A DNA stretch of 64,000 nt from Streptomyces sp. HUAS ZL42 (GTDB lineage: Bacteria > Actinomycetota > Actinomycetes > Streptomycetales > Streptomycetaceae): positions 5,305,001 through 5,369,000 of the forward strand of contig NZ_CP160403.1 in assembly GCF_040782645.1 (NCBI RefSeq), given 5' to 3'. Of the stretch, positions 53,277 through 61,666 are shown piece after piece. The notes beneath the pieces were generated by a model that saw only the letters and a list, made by a program, of their open reading frames with translations, made no database searches and was not told the origin of the DNA. The position numbers and the translations under genes are program-made. Position 1 is the stretch's first letter, and the number at the start of each line of letters is the position of its first letter.

Positions 53277-54785
53277 CTACCGCTCCGCGCCCGAATAGCG
53301 TTCGCGGAGCTTGTACTTGAGCACCTTCCGCAGGGTCTCGTTGCGCGGAAGGGCGTCCACCACCTCCAGCTGCTCCGGCAGCTTGTGCACCGACAGCCCT
53401 TCCCCGCGCAGATACGACGTCACCGCCTCCAGGGTCAGCTCCCCGGCGCCGGCGGGCTGTTCGACCACCGCGCACACCCGCTCCCCGCGCTCGGCGTCCG
53501 GCAGCCCTATGACCGCCACGTCCGCGACGCCCGGGTGCCGGTGCAGCAGGTCCTCGATCTCCTTCGCCGAGATGTTTTCGCCCTTGCGGATGATCACGTC
53601 CTTGAGGCGGCCGGTGAGCACCAGATGCCCGCTCTCCGTCACATGCCCGAGGTCACCGGTGCGCAGGAACCCCTCCTCGTCGAAGGCCTCCGCCGTCTGC
53701 GCCGGATCCAGATACCCCTGACAGACGGCCTCCCCCTTCAACCGCACCTCCCCGTCGACGATCCGTATCTCCATCCCGTCCGGCGGCCGCCCCTCCGTCG
53801 TCGCCAGGTTCTCCGCCGTGTCGTCCGGCGAGCCCATCGTGATCATCGGCACCTCGGTCATGCCGTACCCGTGGGTGAGCTGCACGCCCATCTCCCGTAC
53901 GACGCAGTGGTAGACCTCGGGCGGCTTGGGCGCCCCGCCGCCCGCGAGCAGCCGCAGCGTCGGGATGACCTTCCGGCCGGGCTGTTTGCGCTGCTCGGCC
54001 AGGAACATCGAGTAGAAGGCGGTCGACCCGCCCGCCACCGTCACCCCGTGCTTGCGGTAGCCCTCCAGCGCGTCCGGCAGCGCGAACTGCTCGAACATCA
54101 CCGCGGGGAAGCCGTACAGCAGCAGCATCACCGTGTAGTCGGGCCCGGCGATGTGGGCGTACGGGAAGGCCATGGAGCCCACGTCGGCGGCGGACAGGTG
54201 CAGCGCGTGGGCGAGGCAGGAGCCCCCCGCGATCAGTGAACGGTCCGTGTGCAGGACGCCCTTGGGGTCGGAGGTCGTGCCCGAGGTCCAGTAGATCCAG
54301 CGGACGGAGGTGCCTTCGGCGGGCGGGGCGGGCAGCACGGCCGGGTCGCCCTCCGGGAGGCCGTCGTACGCCTCGAAGATCCCCTTGGCGCCGAGCCGCC
54401 GTGCCATCGCCGTGTGGTCGAAGCCGCGCCAGGTCCCCGGCACCGCGAAGAACTCCGCCCGGGACTCGCGCAGGGCGAAGCCGACCTCCCGGTCCCGGTA
54501 GAAGGGGATGACCGGTGTCTGCACGGCACCCAGGCGGGCCAGCGCGAAGGAGAGCACGGCCGTCTCGAGGCGGGTGGGCAGCTGCCAGGCGACGACCGTT
54601 TTGGGGCGTACGCCCATGCCGTACAGCCCGGCGGCCACCCGCTCGGCGCGGTCGCGCAGTTCACCGAAGGTCAGGGAGCGGTCCTCCTGGAGGAGGACGG
54701 GGCGGTCCGGGGTGAGGTCGGCACGGCGGGCGGCCAGCTCCCAGAGGGTGCGGGACTCGCTCAGCGTGTGGGCGGTGTCGTTCAC
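53277..54785 (-). CDS. acyl-CoA synthetase (AMP-forming; cyclohexanecarboxylate-CoA-ligase-like)
   Basis: A 502-residue ANL-superfamily ligase. P-loop YWTSGTTSDPKGVLHTDRSL, THGYGMTEVPMITMG, hinge GDLGHVTESGHLVLTGRLKDVIIRKGENIS and catalytic lysine near the end in NETLRKVLKYKL. It should activate the carboxylic acid that feeds the neighbouring acyl-CoA dehydrogenases. GTG 54785 is set by GGGGG 6 bases upstream. It is divergent from the amidohydrolase gene across a control region with two copies of a 17-bp palindrome. Confidence 0.9.
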   Translation of the reverse strand: MNDTAHTLSESRTLWELAARRADLTPDRPVLLQEDRSLTFGELRDRAERVAAGLYGMGVRPKTVVAWQLPTRLETAVLSFALARLGAVQTPVIPFYRDREVGFALRESRAEFFAVPGTWRGFDHTAMARRLGAKGIFEAYDGLPEGDPAVLPAPPAEGTSVRWIYWTSGTTSDPKGVLHTDRSLIAGGSCLAHALHLSAADVGSMAFPYAHIAGPDYTVMLLLYGFPAVMFEQFALPDALEGYRKHGVTVAGGSTAFYSMFLAEQRKQPGRKVIPTLRLLAGGGAPKPPEVYHCVVREMGVQLTHGYGMTEVPMITMGSPDDTAENLATTEGRPPDGMEIRIVDGEVRLKGEAVCQGYLDPAQTAEAFDEEGFLRTGDLGHVTESGHLVLTGRLKDVIIRKGENISAKEIEDLLHRHPGVADVAVIGLPDAERGERVCAVVEQPAGAGELTLEAVTSYLRGEGLSVHKLPEQLEVVDALPRNETLRKVLKYKLRERYSGAER

Positions 54786-54801
54786 GGCGGCCCCCTTGTC
54801 A

Positions 54802-54818
54802 ACTGACGGATAGTCAGA
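54802..54818 (-). promoter_or_regulatory. island operator, site 1
   Basis: Minus strand TCTGACTATCCGTCAGT, 2 mismatches from the island consensus TCTGACGAYCCGTCAGA. It lies between a TACGCT -10 candidate (minus strand) and the ligase GTG, as a repressor site would. Confidence 0.7.
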
Positions 54819-54846
54819 TCGTGGGCAGAGCGTAGGGCTCCGCGCC

Positions 54847-54875
54847 TTGTCGGTCCAGGGGTGCGCGGCTAGCCT
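54847..54875 (+). promoter_or_regulatory. promoter candidate of the amidohydrolase-ACAD unit
   Basis: TTGTCG (54847-54852), 17-base spacer, TAGCCT (54870-54875). The predicted start of transcription falls just before operator site 2. Confidence 0.5.
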
Positions 54876-54891
54876 GCTGGGCATAACGGAA

Positions 54892-54908
54892 TCTGACGAC
54901 CCATCAGA
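54892..54908 (+). promoter_or_regulatory. island operator, site 2
   Basis: TCTGACGACCCATCAGA, flanked by A and T that extend the symmetry. One mismatch from the island consensus. Located 26 bases before ATG 54935. Confidence 0.75.
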
Positions 54909-54934
54909 TAACAGCGGTCAGGCGGAGGGGATCC

Positions 54935-56137
54935 ATGACGGAGACGACCGAACTGCCCCGCATCATCAGCGTCGACGACCACGTGATCGAGCCCGCGCAC
55001 CTCTTCGAGACCTGGCTGCCCAGGAAGTACCGGGACCGCGGTCCCAAGCCCCTGACGGCCGGCATCGGCGAGCTCGCCTACGTCGGCGGGAAGTACCGCA
55101 TCACCATGGACCCGGACGGCCCGCCCACCGACTGGTGGATCTACGAGGACCTGCAGTTCCCGTACAAGCGCAACATCGCCGCCGTCGGCTTCGACCGCGA
55201 CGAGATGACCCTGGAGGGCATCACCCGCGCGGAGATGCGGCGCGGCTGCTGGGACCCGGTCGAGCGGCTGAAGGACATGGACCTCAACCACGTCGAGGGC
55301 AGCCTCTGCTTCCCGACCTTCCCCCGCTTCTGCGGGCAGACCTTCGCCGAGGCGCACGACAAGGAGGTCGCGCTGGCCTGCGTGCGCGCCTACAACGACT
55401 GGATGGTCGAGGAGTGGTGCGGCGACAGCGGCGGGCGGCTCATCCCGCTGTGCCTGATCCCGCTGTGGGACATCGACCTGGCGGTGGCGGAGATCCGGCG
55501 CAACGCGGCCCGCGGGGTGCGGGCGGTGACCTTCTCCGAGATCCCCACCCACCTGGGGCTGCCGTCCATCCACTCCGGCCACTGGGACCCGTTCTTCGCG
55601 GTCTGCGAGGAAACGGGGACGGTCGTCAACATGCACATCGGCTCGTCCTCGCAGATGCCGGCGGCCTCCCCGGACGCCCCGCCCGCCGTCCAGGCGTCGC
55701 TGAGCTTCAACAACGCCATGGCCTCGATGATGGACTTCCTCTTCAGCGGCGTGCTGGTCAAGTTCCCGGCCCTCAAACTCGCCTACTCCGAGGGGCAGAT
55801 GGGCTGGATCCCGTACGCCCTGGAGCGCGCCGACGACGTCTGGGAGGAGCACCGCGCCTGGGGCGGCGTCCGCGACCTGATCCCGGAGCCCCCTTCGACG
55901 TACTACTACCGGCAGATCTTCTGCTGCTTCTTCCGCGACAAGCACGGCGTGGCGTCCCTCGACGTGGTGGGCAGGGACAACGCGACCTTCGAGACCGACT
56001 ACCCGCACGTCGACTCGACCTTCCCGCACACCAAGCAGGTCGCCCTCGACCATGTGAAGGGCCTGGACGAGCAGACGGTCCACAAGCTGATGCGGGGCAA
56101 CGCGATCCGCATGCTGGGCCTGGACCTCGACAAGTAG
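54935..56137 (+). CDS. amidohydrolase family (TIM-barrel, Amidohydro_2) protein
   Basis: A 400-residue metal-dependent hydrolase or decarboxylase-like protein. Metal-ligand segments: SVDDHVIEPAHLFETWLP (here DDHV in place of DxHxH), MHIGSSSQMPAASPD, and the C-terminal ETDYPHVDSTFPHTK with Asp/His. The family includes ACMSD-like decarboxylases and ring-opening hydrolases; members accompany FadE-type clusters in actinobacteria. GGAGGGGATCC precedes ATG 54935. It heads a unit with two acyl-CoA dehydrogenases; the ACAD gene starts 5 bases after its stop. Confidence 0.88.
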   Translation: MTETTELPRIISVDDHVIEPAHLFETWLPRKYRDRGPKPLTAGIGELAYVGGKYRITMDPDGPPTDWWIYEDLQFPYKRNIAAVGFDRDEMTLEGITRAEMRRGCWDPVERLKDMDLNHVEGSLCFPTFPRFCGQTFAEAHDKEVALACVRAYNDWMVEEWCGDSGGRLIPLCLIPLWDIDLAVAEIRRNAARGVRAVTFSEIPTHLGLPSIHSGHWDPFFAVCEETGTVVNMHIGSSSQMPAASPDAPPAVQASLSFNNAMASMMDFLFSGVLVKFPALKLAYSEGQMGWIPYALERADDVWEEHRAWGGVRDLIPEPPSTYYYRQIFCCFFRDKHGVASLDVVGRDNATFETDYPHVDSTFPHTKQVALDHVKGLDEQTVHKLMRGNAIRMLGLDLDK

Positions 56138-56142
56138 CCGCC

Positions 56143-57297
56143 ATGGACCTGTCCTGTACGCCCGAGGAGGAGCAGTTCCGGGCGAGGCTGCGGCAGTGGC
56201 TGGGCGACGTGCTCCCGACACTGCCGCCGAAGCCGTCCCCCGACGACTGGCCCGCCCGCCGCGTCTACGACCTCGGCTGGCAGCGCCTGCTGTACGACGC
56301 CGGGTACGCGGGGCTGCACTGGCCCGCCGACGCCGGCGGGCGGGGCGCCACCCCCACCCAGCACCTGATCTTCCTGGAGGAGACGGAGCGGGCGGGCGCA
56401 CCCTACGTGGGCGCGGGCTTCGTCGGGCTGCTGCACGCGGGGCCCACGATCGCCGCCGAGGGGAGCGCGGAGCAGCGGGCACGCTGGCTGCCGCCGATCC
56501 TGCGCGGCGAGCAGGTCTGGTGCCAGGGCTTCAGTGAGCCGGACGCGGGGTCCGACCTCGCGGCGCTGCGCACGCGCGCGTGGCGGGACGGCGACGACTA
56601 CGTGGTGAGCGGCTCCAAGATCTGGACCTCGCACGCCGAGGTCGCCGACTGGTGCGAACTACTGGTCCGTACGGACCCGTCCGCGCCCAAGCACCGCGGC
56701 ATCACCTGGCTGGCCATGCCCATGGACGCGCCGGGCATCACCGTACGGCCGCTGAGGACCCTCGCCGGATCGGCCGAGTTCGCCGAGGTGTTCCTCGACG
56801 AGGTGCGGGTGCCGGTCGCCAACCGGGTGGGGGAGGAGAACGACGGCTGGCGGGTCACGATGGTGACGCTGTCCTTCGAGCGCGGTACGGCGTTCGTGGG
56901 CGAGGTGGTGGCCTGCCGGCGTGTGCTCGGCGAACTGGCGCGCGAGGCGCGGAAGAACGGACGCTGGGACGATCCGCTGTTACGGCGGCGGCTCGGCCGG
57001 CTGAACGCCGAGTTCCGTGCGCTGTGGCGGCTGACGCAGTGGAACGTGAGCGAGGCGGAGGCCTCGGGCGGGGTGCCGGGCGTCGGCGGCTCGGTGTTCA
57101 AACTGAGGTACTCGCACGCGCGTCAGGAGCTGTACGACGCCGCGGCCTGCGTCCTGGGCGACGAGGCCCTCGACCTCGACCGGCCGTGGGTGCTCGACCG
57201 GCTGTCCTCCCTGTCGTACACCATCGCGGCGGGCACCTCGCAGATCCAGCGCGACATCGTGGCCGAGCGGATCCTGGGGCTGCCGAAGGGGCGGTGA
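56143..57297 (+). CDS. acyl-CoA dehydrogenase, long subunit of a pair
   Basis: A 384-residue ACAD of the actinobacterial FadE type. Motifs: WCQGFSEPDAGSDLAALRTRA (flavin), VSGSKIWTSHAEVADWCELLVRT, FEVFLDEVRVP-like (EVFLDEVRVPVANRVG) and the C-terminal YTIAAGTSQIQRDIVAERILGLP. TTA at 56980-56982 (residue 280) makes translation bldA-dependent. Paired with a short ACAD 35 bases downstream, the arrangement of alpha2beta2 heterotetramers such as the mycobacterial steroid side-chain FadEs. Confidence 0.9.
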   Translation: MDLSCTPEEEQFRARLRQWLGDVLPTLPPKPSPDDWPARRVYDLGWQRLLYDAGYAGLHWPADAGGRGATPTQHLIFLEETERAGAPYVGAGFVGLLHAGPTIAAEGSAEQRARWLPPILRGEQVWCQGFSEPDAGSDLAALRTRAWRDGDDYVVSGSKIWTSHAEVADWCELLVRTDPSAPKHRGITWLAMPMDAPGITVRPLRTLAGSAEFAEVFLDEVRVPVANRVGEENDGWRVTMVTLSFERGTAFVGEVVACRRVLGELAREARKNGRWDDPLLRRRLGRLNAEFRALWRLTQWNVSEAEASGGVPGVGGSVFKLRYSHARQELYDAAACVLGDEALDLDRPWVLDRLSSLSYTIAAGTSQIQRDIVAERILGLPKGR

Positions 57298-57332
57298 CCA
57301 TTCGGAATGCGAAACGGCGGTGACGTTGCGGC

Positions 57333-58196
57333 ATGCGTTTCCAACTGACCAAGGACCAGCGGGCGTTGCGGGACGGAGTACGGCAGCTGCTGGCGCGTCG
57401 CTTCGACCGCGAGGCCCTGCGCACGGCCGTGCAGCGGCCGGGGCTCGACCGGGCGCTGTGGCGGGAGCTGGGGGAGGTGGGGTTCTTCGCGCTGCGGCTG
57501 CCGGAGACGGACGGCGGGGTTGGACTCGGGCTGCCCGAGGCGGTCCTGGCCTTCGAGGAGGCGGGCCGGGCGCTGCTGCCGGGGCCGTTGGTGGCCACGC
57601 ACCTCGCGGCCGGCACGGTGCCGGGGGCGGCCACCGGGGAGACGGTCGTGGCGGCCGTCTCCGGTGGGCTCGTGGAGTGGCTGACCGAGGCGGACGTGGT
57701 CGTAGGGGACGCCTCCGGTGCCGTACCGCTGCGGTCGGTGGACCCGCTGACACCCCTGCACCGGGTGCCCGCCGCGGCAGCACCGGATCCCGTAGCCGTC
57801 CTCCTCACCGCCGCCGAACAGCTCGGCACGGCCACACGCGCGTGTGACCTGGCGGTGCAACACGCCCGGGTGCGCGAGCAGTTCGGACAGCCCGTCGGGG
57901 CCTTCCAGGCGGTCAAGCACCTGTGCGCGGAGCTGCTGGTACGCGTGGAGGTCGCCCGAGCGGCGGTGTACGCGGCCGCCGTCACCGCCGACCCGGCCGA
58001 CATCGCCGCGGCCCGGCTGCTCGCCGACGAGGCCGCCGTGCGCGGCGCGCGCGACTGCCTGCAGGTGCACGGCGGCATGGGCTTCACCTGGGAATCCGAG
58101 GTGCACCTGCTTCTCAAGCGGGCGTGGGTGCGGACGCGACGTGCGGGTGCCGACACGGAGAGTGAGGAACTTCTGGCGGCGGAGCTGATGGCCTGA
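57333..58196 (+). CDS. short acyl-CoA dehydrogenase-like subunit
   Basis: A 287-residue ACAD-like protein, about 100 residues shorter than normal. The N-terminal helical domain (TKDQRALRDGVRQLLARRF, PETDGGVGLGLPEAVLAFEEAGRALLPGP) and C-terminal helices (REQFGQPVGAFQAVKHLCAELLV, CLQVHGGMGFTWESEVHLLLKRA) are kept, while the central beta domain is almost reduced to one stretch (VVAAVSGGLVEWLTEADVVVG). This is typical of the non-catalytic or half-site partner in heteromeric FadE enzymes. Assembly with the preceding ACAD is inferred. Confidence 0.85.
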   Translation: MRFQLTKDQRALRDGVRQLLARRFDREALRTAVQRPGLDRALWRELGEVGFFALRLPETDGGVGLGLPEAVLAFEEAGRALLPGPLVATHLAAGTVPGAATGETVVAAVSGGLVEWLTEADVVVGDASGAVPLRSVDPLTPLHRVPAAAAPDPVAVLLTAAEQLGTATRACDLAVQHARVREQFGQPVGAFQAVKHLCAELLVRVEVARAAVYAAAVTADPADIAAARLLADEAAVRGARDCLQVHGGMGFTWESEVHLLLKRAWVRTRRAGADTESEELLAAELMA

Positions 58197-58593
58197 GGGT
58201 GCGAAAGGTCGCTGCGCTGCGGCGTCCCGGAAGCTCTCGGGAACGATGTCACGGATCGTGGCATACCGGAATCACGGAGCGTCGATACCGGCTTGTGTCC
58301 TGCGGATGACTCGTCACGGCCCGGAGTCGCCCTTCCCCTCCGGTACCTTGTGTGGGATGCGAGTGGTTCCGAGGACGAGCCATGCCGGTGTTGCCCCAGG
58401 GGCGGCGCCGGGTCCGGTGGTGCGCGCCCCAGCTCGCAGGTCGGAAGCGGCTTCGACCCCCACCTGTTCGACTCCCCCCGATGAGCGTCGCACAGTATGC
58501 CGCACGGGTACTCCTTCGCGTTGGAATATGCCCGAAGCTCTTGTTGGGGTGACTGTACGTCAACCATGCTTTCCCGTAAGGGACTCACGTTCC
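58197..58593. other. intergenic region
   Basis: 397 bases between the ACAD pair and a tiny hydrophobic frame. No convincing gene; open frames present have poor composition. No copy of the island operator is seen here. Confidence 0.5.
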
Positions 58594-58731
58594 GTGACCC
58601 GGCTTCTGGTCGTTGTTCTGGTCATGCAGAAAATGGTTACGATCGTGGCCCTCGTCCCAGCCCTCGTCATGGCGCTCGTCGTGGCGCTCGCATGCCGCGA
58701 GGTCATGTGTCCGCCGGTTCGGATGGTGTGA
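58594..58731 (+). CDS. possible 45-residue hydrophobic peptide
   Basis: GTG 58594 to TGA 58731 encodes TRLLVVVLVMQKMVTIVALVP followed by ALVMALVVALACREV, a likely membrane span. It ends 3 bases before the RsbW-like GTG, suggesting coupling. The DNA has degenerate CTCGTC-type repeats, and the opposite strand reads as a His/Asp-rich repeat, so the frame may be a by-product. Low confidence. Confidence 0.3.
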   Translation: MTRLLVVVLVMQKMVTIVALVPALVMALVVALACREVMCPPVRMV

Positions 58732-58734
58732 GCG

Positions 58735-59226
58735 GTGCAGGTGCTTCAAGTGCAGCTGGAGATCCGGCCCGACCCCGCTGAGGTGGGGCGCGCCCGGCGG
58801 TGGGCCCGCTCGAGGCTCGCCGGGTCCGGGATACAGGCCGACGAGCCGCTCGCCGAGACCCTGATCCTGCTCGTCTCCGAGCTGGTCACCAACGCCGTGG
58901 TACACACCGGCTGTCCGGCCGTGCTGCGGCTGTCCCTGCCCGGTGTGACGGCCGCCGAGTCGGCAACCGAGTCGGCCACCGTCCGCCTGGAGGTGGCCGA
59001 CACCAGCGACCGGGTCCCCGTGCCCCGGTGCGCGGACGGCGACGCCACAGGCGGGCGCGGACTGGCCCTGGTCGACGGCCTCGCCGACCGCTGGGGCTGG
59101 AGCCGGGAGGGCGCCGGCAAGCGCATCTGGTGCGAACTGGACCGCTGCGACCGGCCCGAGGAGCCGGCGGCGGGCTGCGGCGGTGCCGTCTCGGCGTACG
59201 AGGGTCTGGCGTACGAGGCGGTGTGA
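58735..59226 (+). CDS. ATP-binding protein (HATPase_c_2, RsbW-like anti-sigma kinase fold)
   Basis: A 163-residue GHKL-fold protein. N-box LAETLILLVSELVTNAVVHTG (about residues 40-60), D-box VADTSDRVPVPRC and G-box GGRGLALVDGLADRWGW. Such small proteins are abundant in Streptomyces; RsbW-type members phosphorylate STAS antagonists and bind sigma factors. Partner unknown; a STAS gene lies 6.6 kb upstream. GTG 58735 is the first of several in-frame GTGs (58741, 58750). Confidence 0.85.
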   Translation: MQVLQVQLEIRPDPAEVGRARRWARSRLAGSGIQADEPLAETLILLVSELVTNAVVHTGCPAVLRLSLPGVTAAESATESATVRLEVADTSDRVPVPRCADGDATGGRGLALVDGLADRWGWSREGAGKRIWCELDRCDRPEEPAAGCGGAVSAYEGLAYEAV

Positions 59227-59600
59227 CCGGCGCACGGGGTGCGGGGAGGGCCTGAACTCCCATGGATGCGTCGCATGGACGCAGAAAGCGCTGTCTCCCC
59301 TGGTGGGCCGTGGATCTGTGCGCCCGGCGTGCTTCCGCGTGCGCCTGCGGCAAACAGGGCGTAAGTAATAAATCCCCGATCGGGTGTTGACGTGGTGTGC
59401 CCGTTTGATCACGCTTGTGGTTCAGCGATTCGCCGTGAGGGGACGGCAAGGGCTTCGGTGACGGAAGCCCTCGGCGAGTGCGGGTCGTTGGTTCGGCGTC
59501 GGATCCCTCAGGGCCGAAGGGGATCCGATGAGCCGGAGTCGGATGGCGGCGCGCGGTGCCGTGCTCGGGGGCAGGTAGCGGCGCGCCGTCAGCCGGGCTC
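59227..59600. other. convergent intergenic region
   Basis: 374 bases. An AT-richer patch near 59360-59375 precedes a TTGACG (59386-59391), then hairpins at 59449-59471 and 59499-59528 (TCGGATCC/GGATCCGA). No gene is supported; a short non-coding transcript is conceivable. Confidence 0.5.
59449..59471. terminator. hairpin between RsbW-like and cyclase genes
   Basis: Arms AGGGCTTC (59449-59456) and GAAGCCCT (59464-59471), 7-base loop, extended by CGCCG/CGGCG outside. Likely terminator for one or both convergent genes. Confidence 0.6.
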
Positions 59601-60536
59601 TCACAGAACCGCCACGGGGGCGACCGGAGTTCCCGTGCCGCCGACGAACGGCTCGGGCATCGCCGACAGCAGGAAGGCGTAGCGGCCCGTTTCTCCACAG
59701 GCTGTGGACAACTCTTCGAGATTCCAGTTCTGGCCCTGCATCATGCCCATTTCCACCAGGTCGAGCGCGTGCACGGGCAGCCACAGATCCTCGATCTCGG
59801 GCGGAAATATCTCGAAGGTGAGGGTGTCGTTCGCGACGGCCGCCACATCGCGCGCGTGGAACCACTCCGGCGTACGCAGCGACAGCCCCGGCGACGGATA
59901 GCCGTACCCGTGCTTGTCGCCGGCGAGACAGACCTGGATCTGCCCGGTCCGCACGAGCACGACGTCACCGGCACGCACGCGCGTCCCGGCGAGTTCCTCG
60001 GCGGCGTCGAGATCCTCGGGCGTGACGGCATGGCCCCCGTCGAGCCGTTCCACGCCGTGCACGCGCGCGACGTCCAGCAGCACCCCGCGCGAGACGATGT
60101 GCAGCGCCTTGTCGATGCCGCTGAACTCGGCGCCGCCGTGCGCGGTGATGGTGTGGGCCGGGCGCCCGTTGTAGAGCTTTCCCGAGTGCGAGACATGGGC
60201 CAGCGCGTCCCAGTGGGTGGCCGCCTGCAGCCCCATGGTCACGGCGTCGTCGCTGCACGCCACCGTCCCCGGCCCGAAGATCTCCTGGTTGATCTGCACC
60301 ATCGCGTGCAGGGGGTTGACCCGCCCCGGGATCATCCCGGTCTGCACGCCGTCCTCCTCGAGGGGCAGGGCGAGCGGAACACGGCGGCCGCTGCGGACGG
60401 TCGCCGCGGCCTCGCGCACGACCTCGTCGGTGATCAGGTTGAGCGTCCCGATCTCGTCGTCCGCACCCCAGCGTCCCCAGTTGCTGACGCGCTTGGCGAT
60501 GTCGTGGAACTCGGGATGGAGCGTCGGCAGTGACAT
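59601..60536 (-). CDS. cyclase-family (kynurenine-formamidase-like) hydrolase
   Basis: A 311-residue metal-dependent hydrolase of the cyclase family. Motif ATHWDALAHVSH gives the HxDxxxH-type metal ligands; GDDEIGTLNLI-like start (WGADDEIGTLNLITDEVV), VNPLHAMVQINQE and RAGDVVLVRTGQ support the family. It may open a ring or hydrolyse a lactone/amide in the island's pathway. GGAGG lies 6 bases before ATG 60536. Divergent from the SDR gene; the shared 86 bases contain operator site 3. Confidence 0.88.
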   Translation of the reverse strand: MSLPTLHPEFHDIAKRVSNWGRWGADDEIGTLNLITDEVVREAAATVRSGRRVPLALPLEEDGVQTGMIPGRVNPLHAMVQINQEIFGPGTVACSDDAVTMGLQAATHWDALAHVSHSGKLYNGRPAHTITAHGGAEFSGIDKALHIVSRGVLLDVARVHGVERLDGGHAVTPEDLDAAEELAGTRVRAGDVVLVRTGQIQVCLAGDKHGYGYPSPGLSLRTPEWFHARDVAAVANDTLTFEIFPPEIEDLWLPVHALDLVEMGMMQGQNWNLEELSTACGETGRYAFLLSAMPEPFVGGTGTPVAPVAVL

Positions 60537-60554
60537 CCGGTGCCTCCCCGGGGC

Positions 60555-60585
60555 TTGTCCTGGCCCGTCTGACGGGACATAGAAT
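60555..60585 (+). promoter_or_regulatory. promoter candidate of the SDR unit
   Basis: TTGTCC (60555-60560), 19-base spacer, TAGAAT (60580-60585). Inside the spacer lies CCCGTC-T-GACGGG (60564-60576), which includes one operator half-site TCTGACG. Confidence 0.5.
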
Positions 60586-60601
60586 CTAACGATCCGTCAG
60601 A
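60585..60601 (+). promoter_or_regulatory. island operator, site 3
   Basis: TCTAACGATCCGTCAGA, one mismatch from the island consensus. It abuts the TAGAAT -10 and covers the expected transcription start of the SDR unit; the divergent cyclase gene could be controlled too. Confidence 0.75.
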
Positions 60602-60622
60602 AACCGCGGGAAGGGGCCGGGC

Positions 60623-61534
60623 GTGGGGAACTTCTTGGCAGGCAAGGTCGTCGCCGTGACGGGCGCCGGGCGGGGGATCGGCCGGGCGGTGGCGCTCGCG
60701 GCGGCGGCGGAGGGCGCGCGGGTCGTCGTCAACGACTACGGCGTGTCCGTGGACGGGGCCTCACCGGCCGGCGAGGTCGCCGACACCGTGGTCAAGGAGA
60801 TCGAGGCGGCGGGCGGCGAGGCGGTCGCGGTGGCCGACGACATCTCCACGATGGCGGGCGGACAGCGGGTCGTCGACACGGCGCTGTCGTCGTACGGCCG
60901 GCTCGACGGAGTGGTGTGCGTGGCCGGGATCCTGCGCGAACGGATGCTGTTCAACATGTCCGAGGAGGAGTGGGACCCGGTGGTGGCGACCCACCTGAAA
61001 GGCACGTTCACGGTGTTCCGCGCGGCATCGGCGGTGATGCGGGGGCAGCGCTCCGGCACGCTGATCGGCTTCACCAGCGGCAACCACCAGGGGTCGGTCT
61101 CGCAGGCCAACTACAGCGCGGCGAAGGGCGGGATCATCTCGCTCGTCCGCAGCGCCGCGCTGGGCCTGCACAAGTACGGGGTGACCGCCAACGCGGTGGC
61201 GCCGGTCGCGCGGACGCGGATGTCGGCGAACGTGCCCGTGGAGCTCAAGGAGATCGGCGAGCCGGAGGATGTGGCCGCGCTGGTGGTGTACCTGCTCTCC
61301 GACAGTGCGAGGGAGCAGGGGATCACCGGGCAGGTGTACACGATCGCCGGCCCCAAGATCGCGGTCTGGGCCCAGCCGAGGGAGTTGCGGGCCGCGTACG
61401 CCTCCGGCGGGTGGACGCCGGAACAGATCGCGGAGTTTCTGCCGGGGAGTGTGGGGGTGGATCCGATGCCGTTGCTTGTGCAGTTGGAGGAGATGTCGCG
61501 AGCCGCCCAGCGGGGGGAGCGGCCCAACGCCTGA
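60623..61534 (+). CDS. short-chain dehydrogenase/reductase
   Basis: A 303-residue SDR. NAD(P) motif VTGAGRGIGRAVALAAAAEGA, active-site region GFTSGNHQGSVSQANYSAAKGG with YxxxK, and VNDYGVSVDG as in the MFE-2/FabG-like 3-hydroxyacyl-CoA dehydrogenase branch. The C-terminal extension (ELRAAYASGGWTPEQIAEFL) is shared with bacterial relatives of peroxisomal MFE-2. Likely oxidises a 3-hydroxyacyl-CoA. GTG 60623 follows AAGGGG. Confidence 0.9.
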   Translation: MGNFLAGKVVAVTGAGRGIGRAVALAAAAEGARVVVNDYGVSVDGASPAGEVADTVVKEIEAAGGEAVAVADDISTMAGGQRVVDTALSSYGRLDGVVCVAGILRERMLFNMSEEEWDPVVATHLKGTFTVFRAASAVMRGQRSGTLIGFTSGNHQGSVSQANYSAAKGGIISLVRSAALGLHKYGVTANAVAPVARTRMSANVPVELKEIGEPEDVAALVVYLLSDSAREQGITGQVYTIAGPKIAVWAQPRELRAAYASGGWTPEQIAEFLPGSVGVDPMPLLVQLEEMSRAAQRGERPNA

Positions 61535-61563
61535 TAGCTCGGGGGGATGCGTTGTGTGGCGGC

Positions 61564-61634
61564 TGCGGGTTCGTCGTGGTTTGTCGCGCCCACGCGGCGG
61601 AGCCGCAAATCGATGCAGCCCCGCGCCCCTGGGG
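61564..61634. repeat. dispersed intergenic repeat, copy 6 (long form, plus orientation)
   Basis: Begins TGCGGGTTCGTCGTGG, has TCGCGC, the inner palindrome GCGGCGGAGCCGC (61594-61606) and ends CCCCGCGCCCCTGGGG. Close to copy 1. It separates the SDR and ACAD genes. Confidence 0.7.
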
Positions 61635-61666
61635 TGGCTGATGTGACCGGTGCTTGAGGAGGCCCC

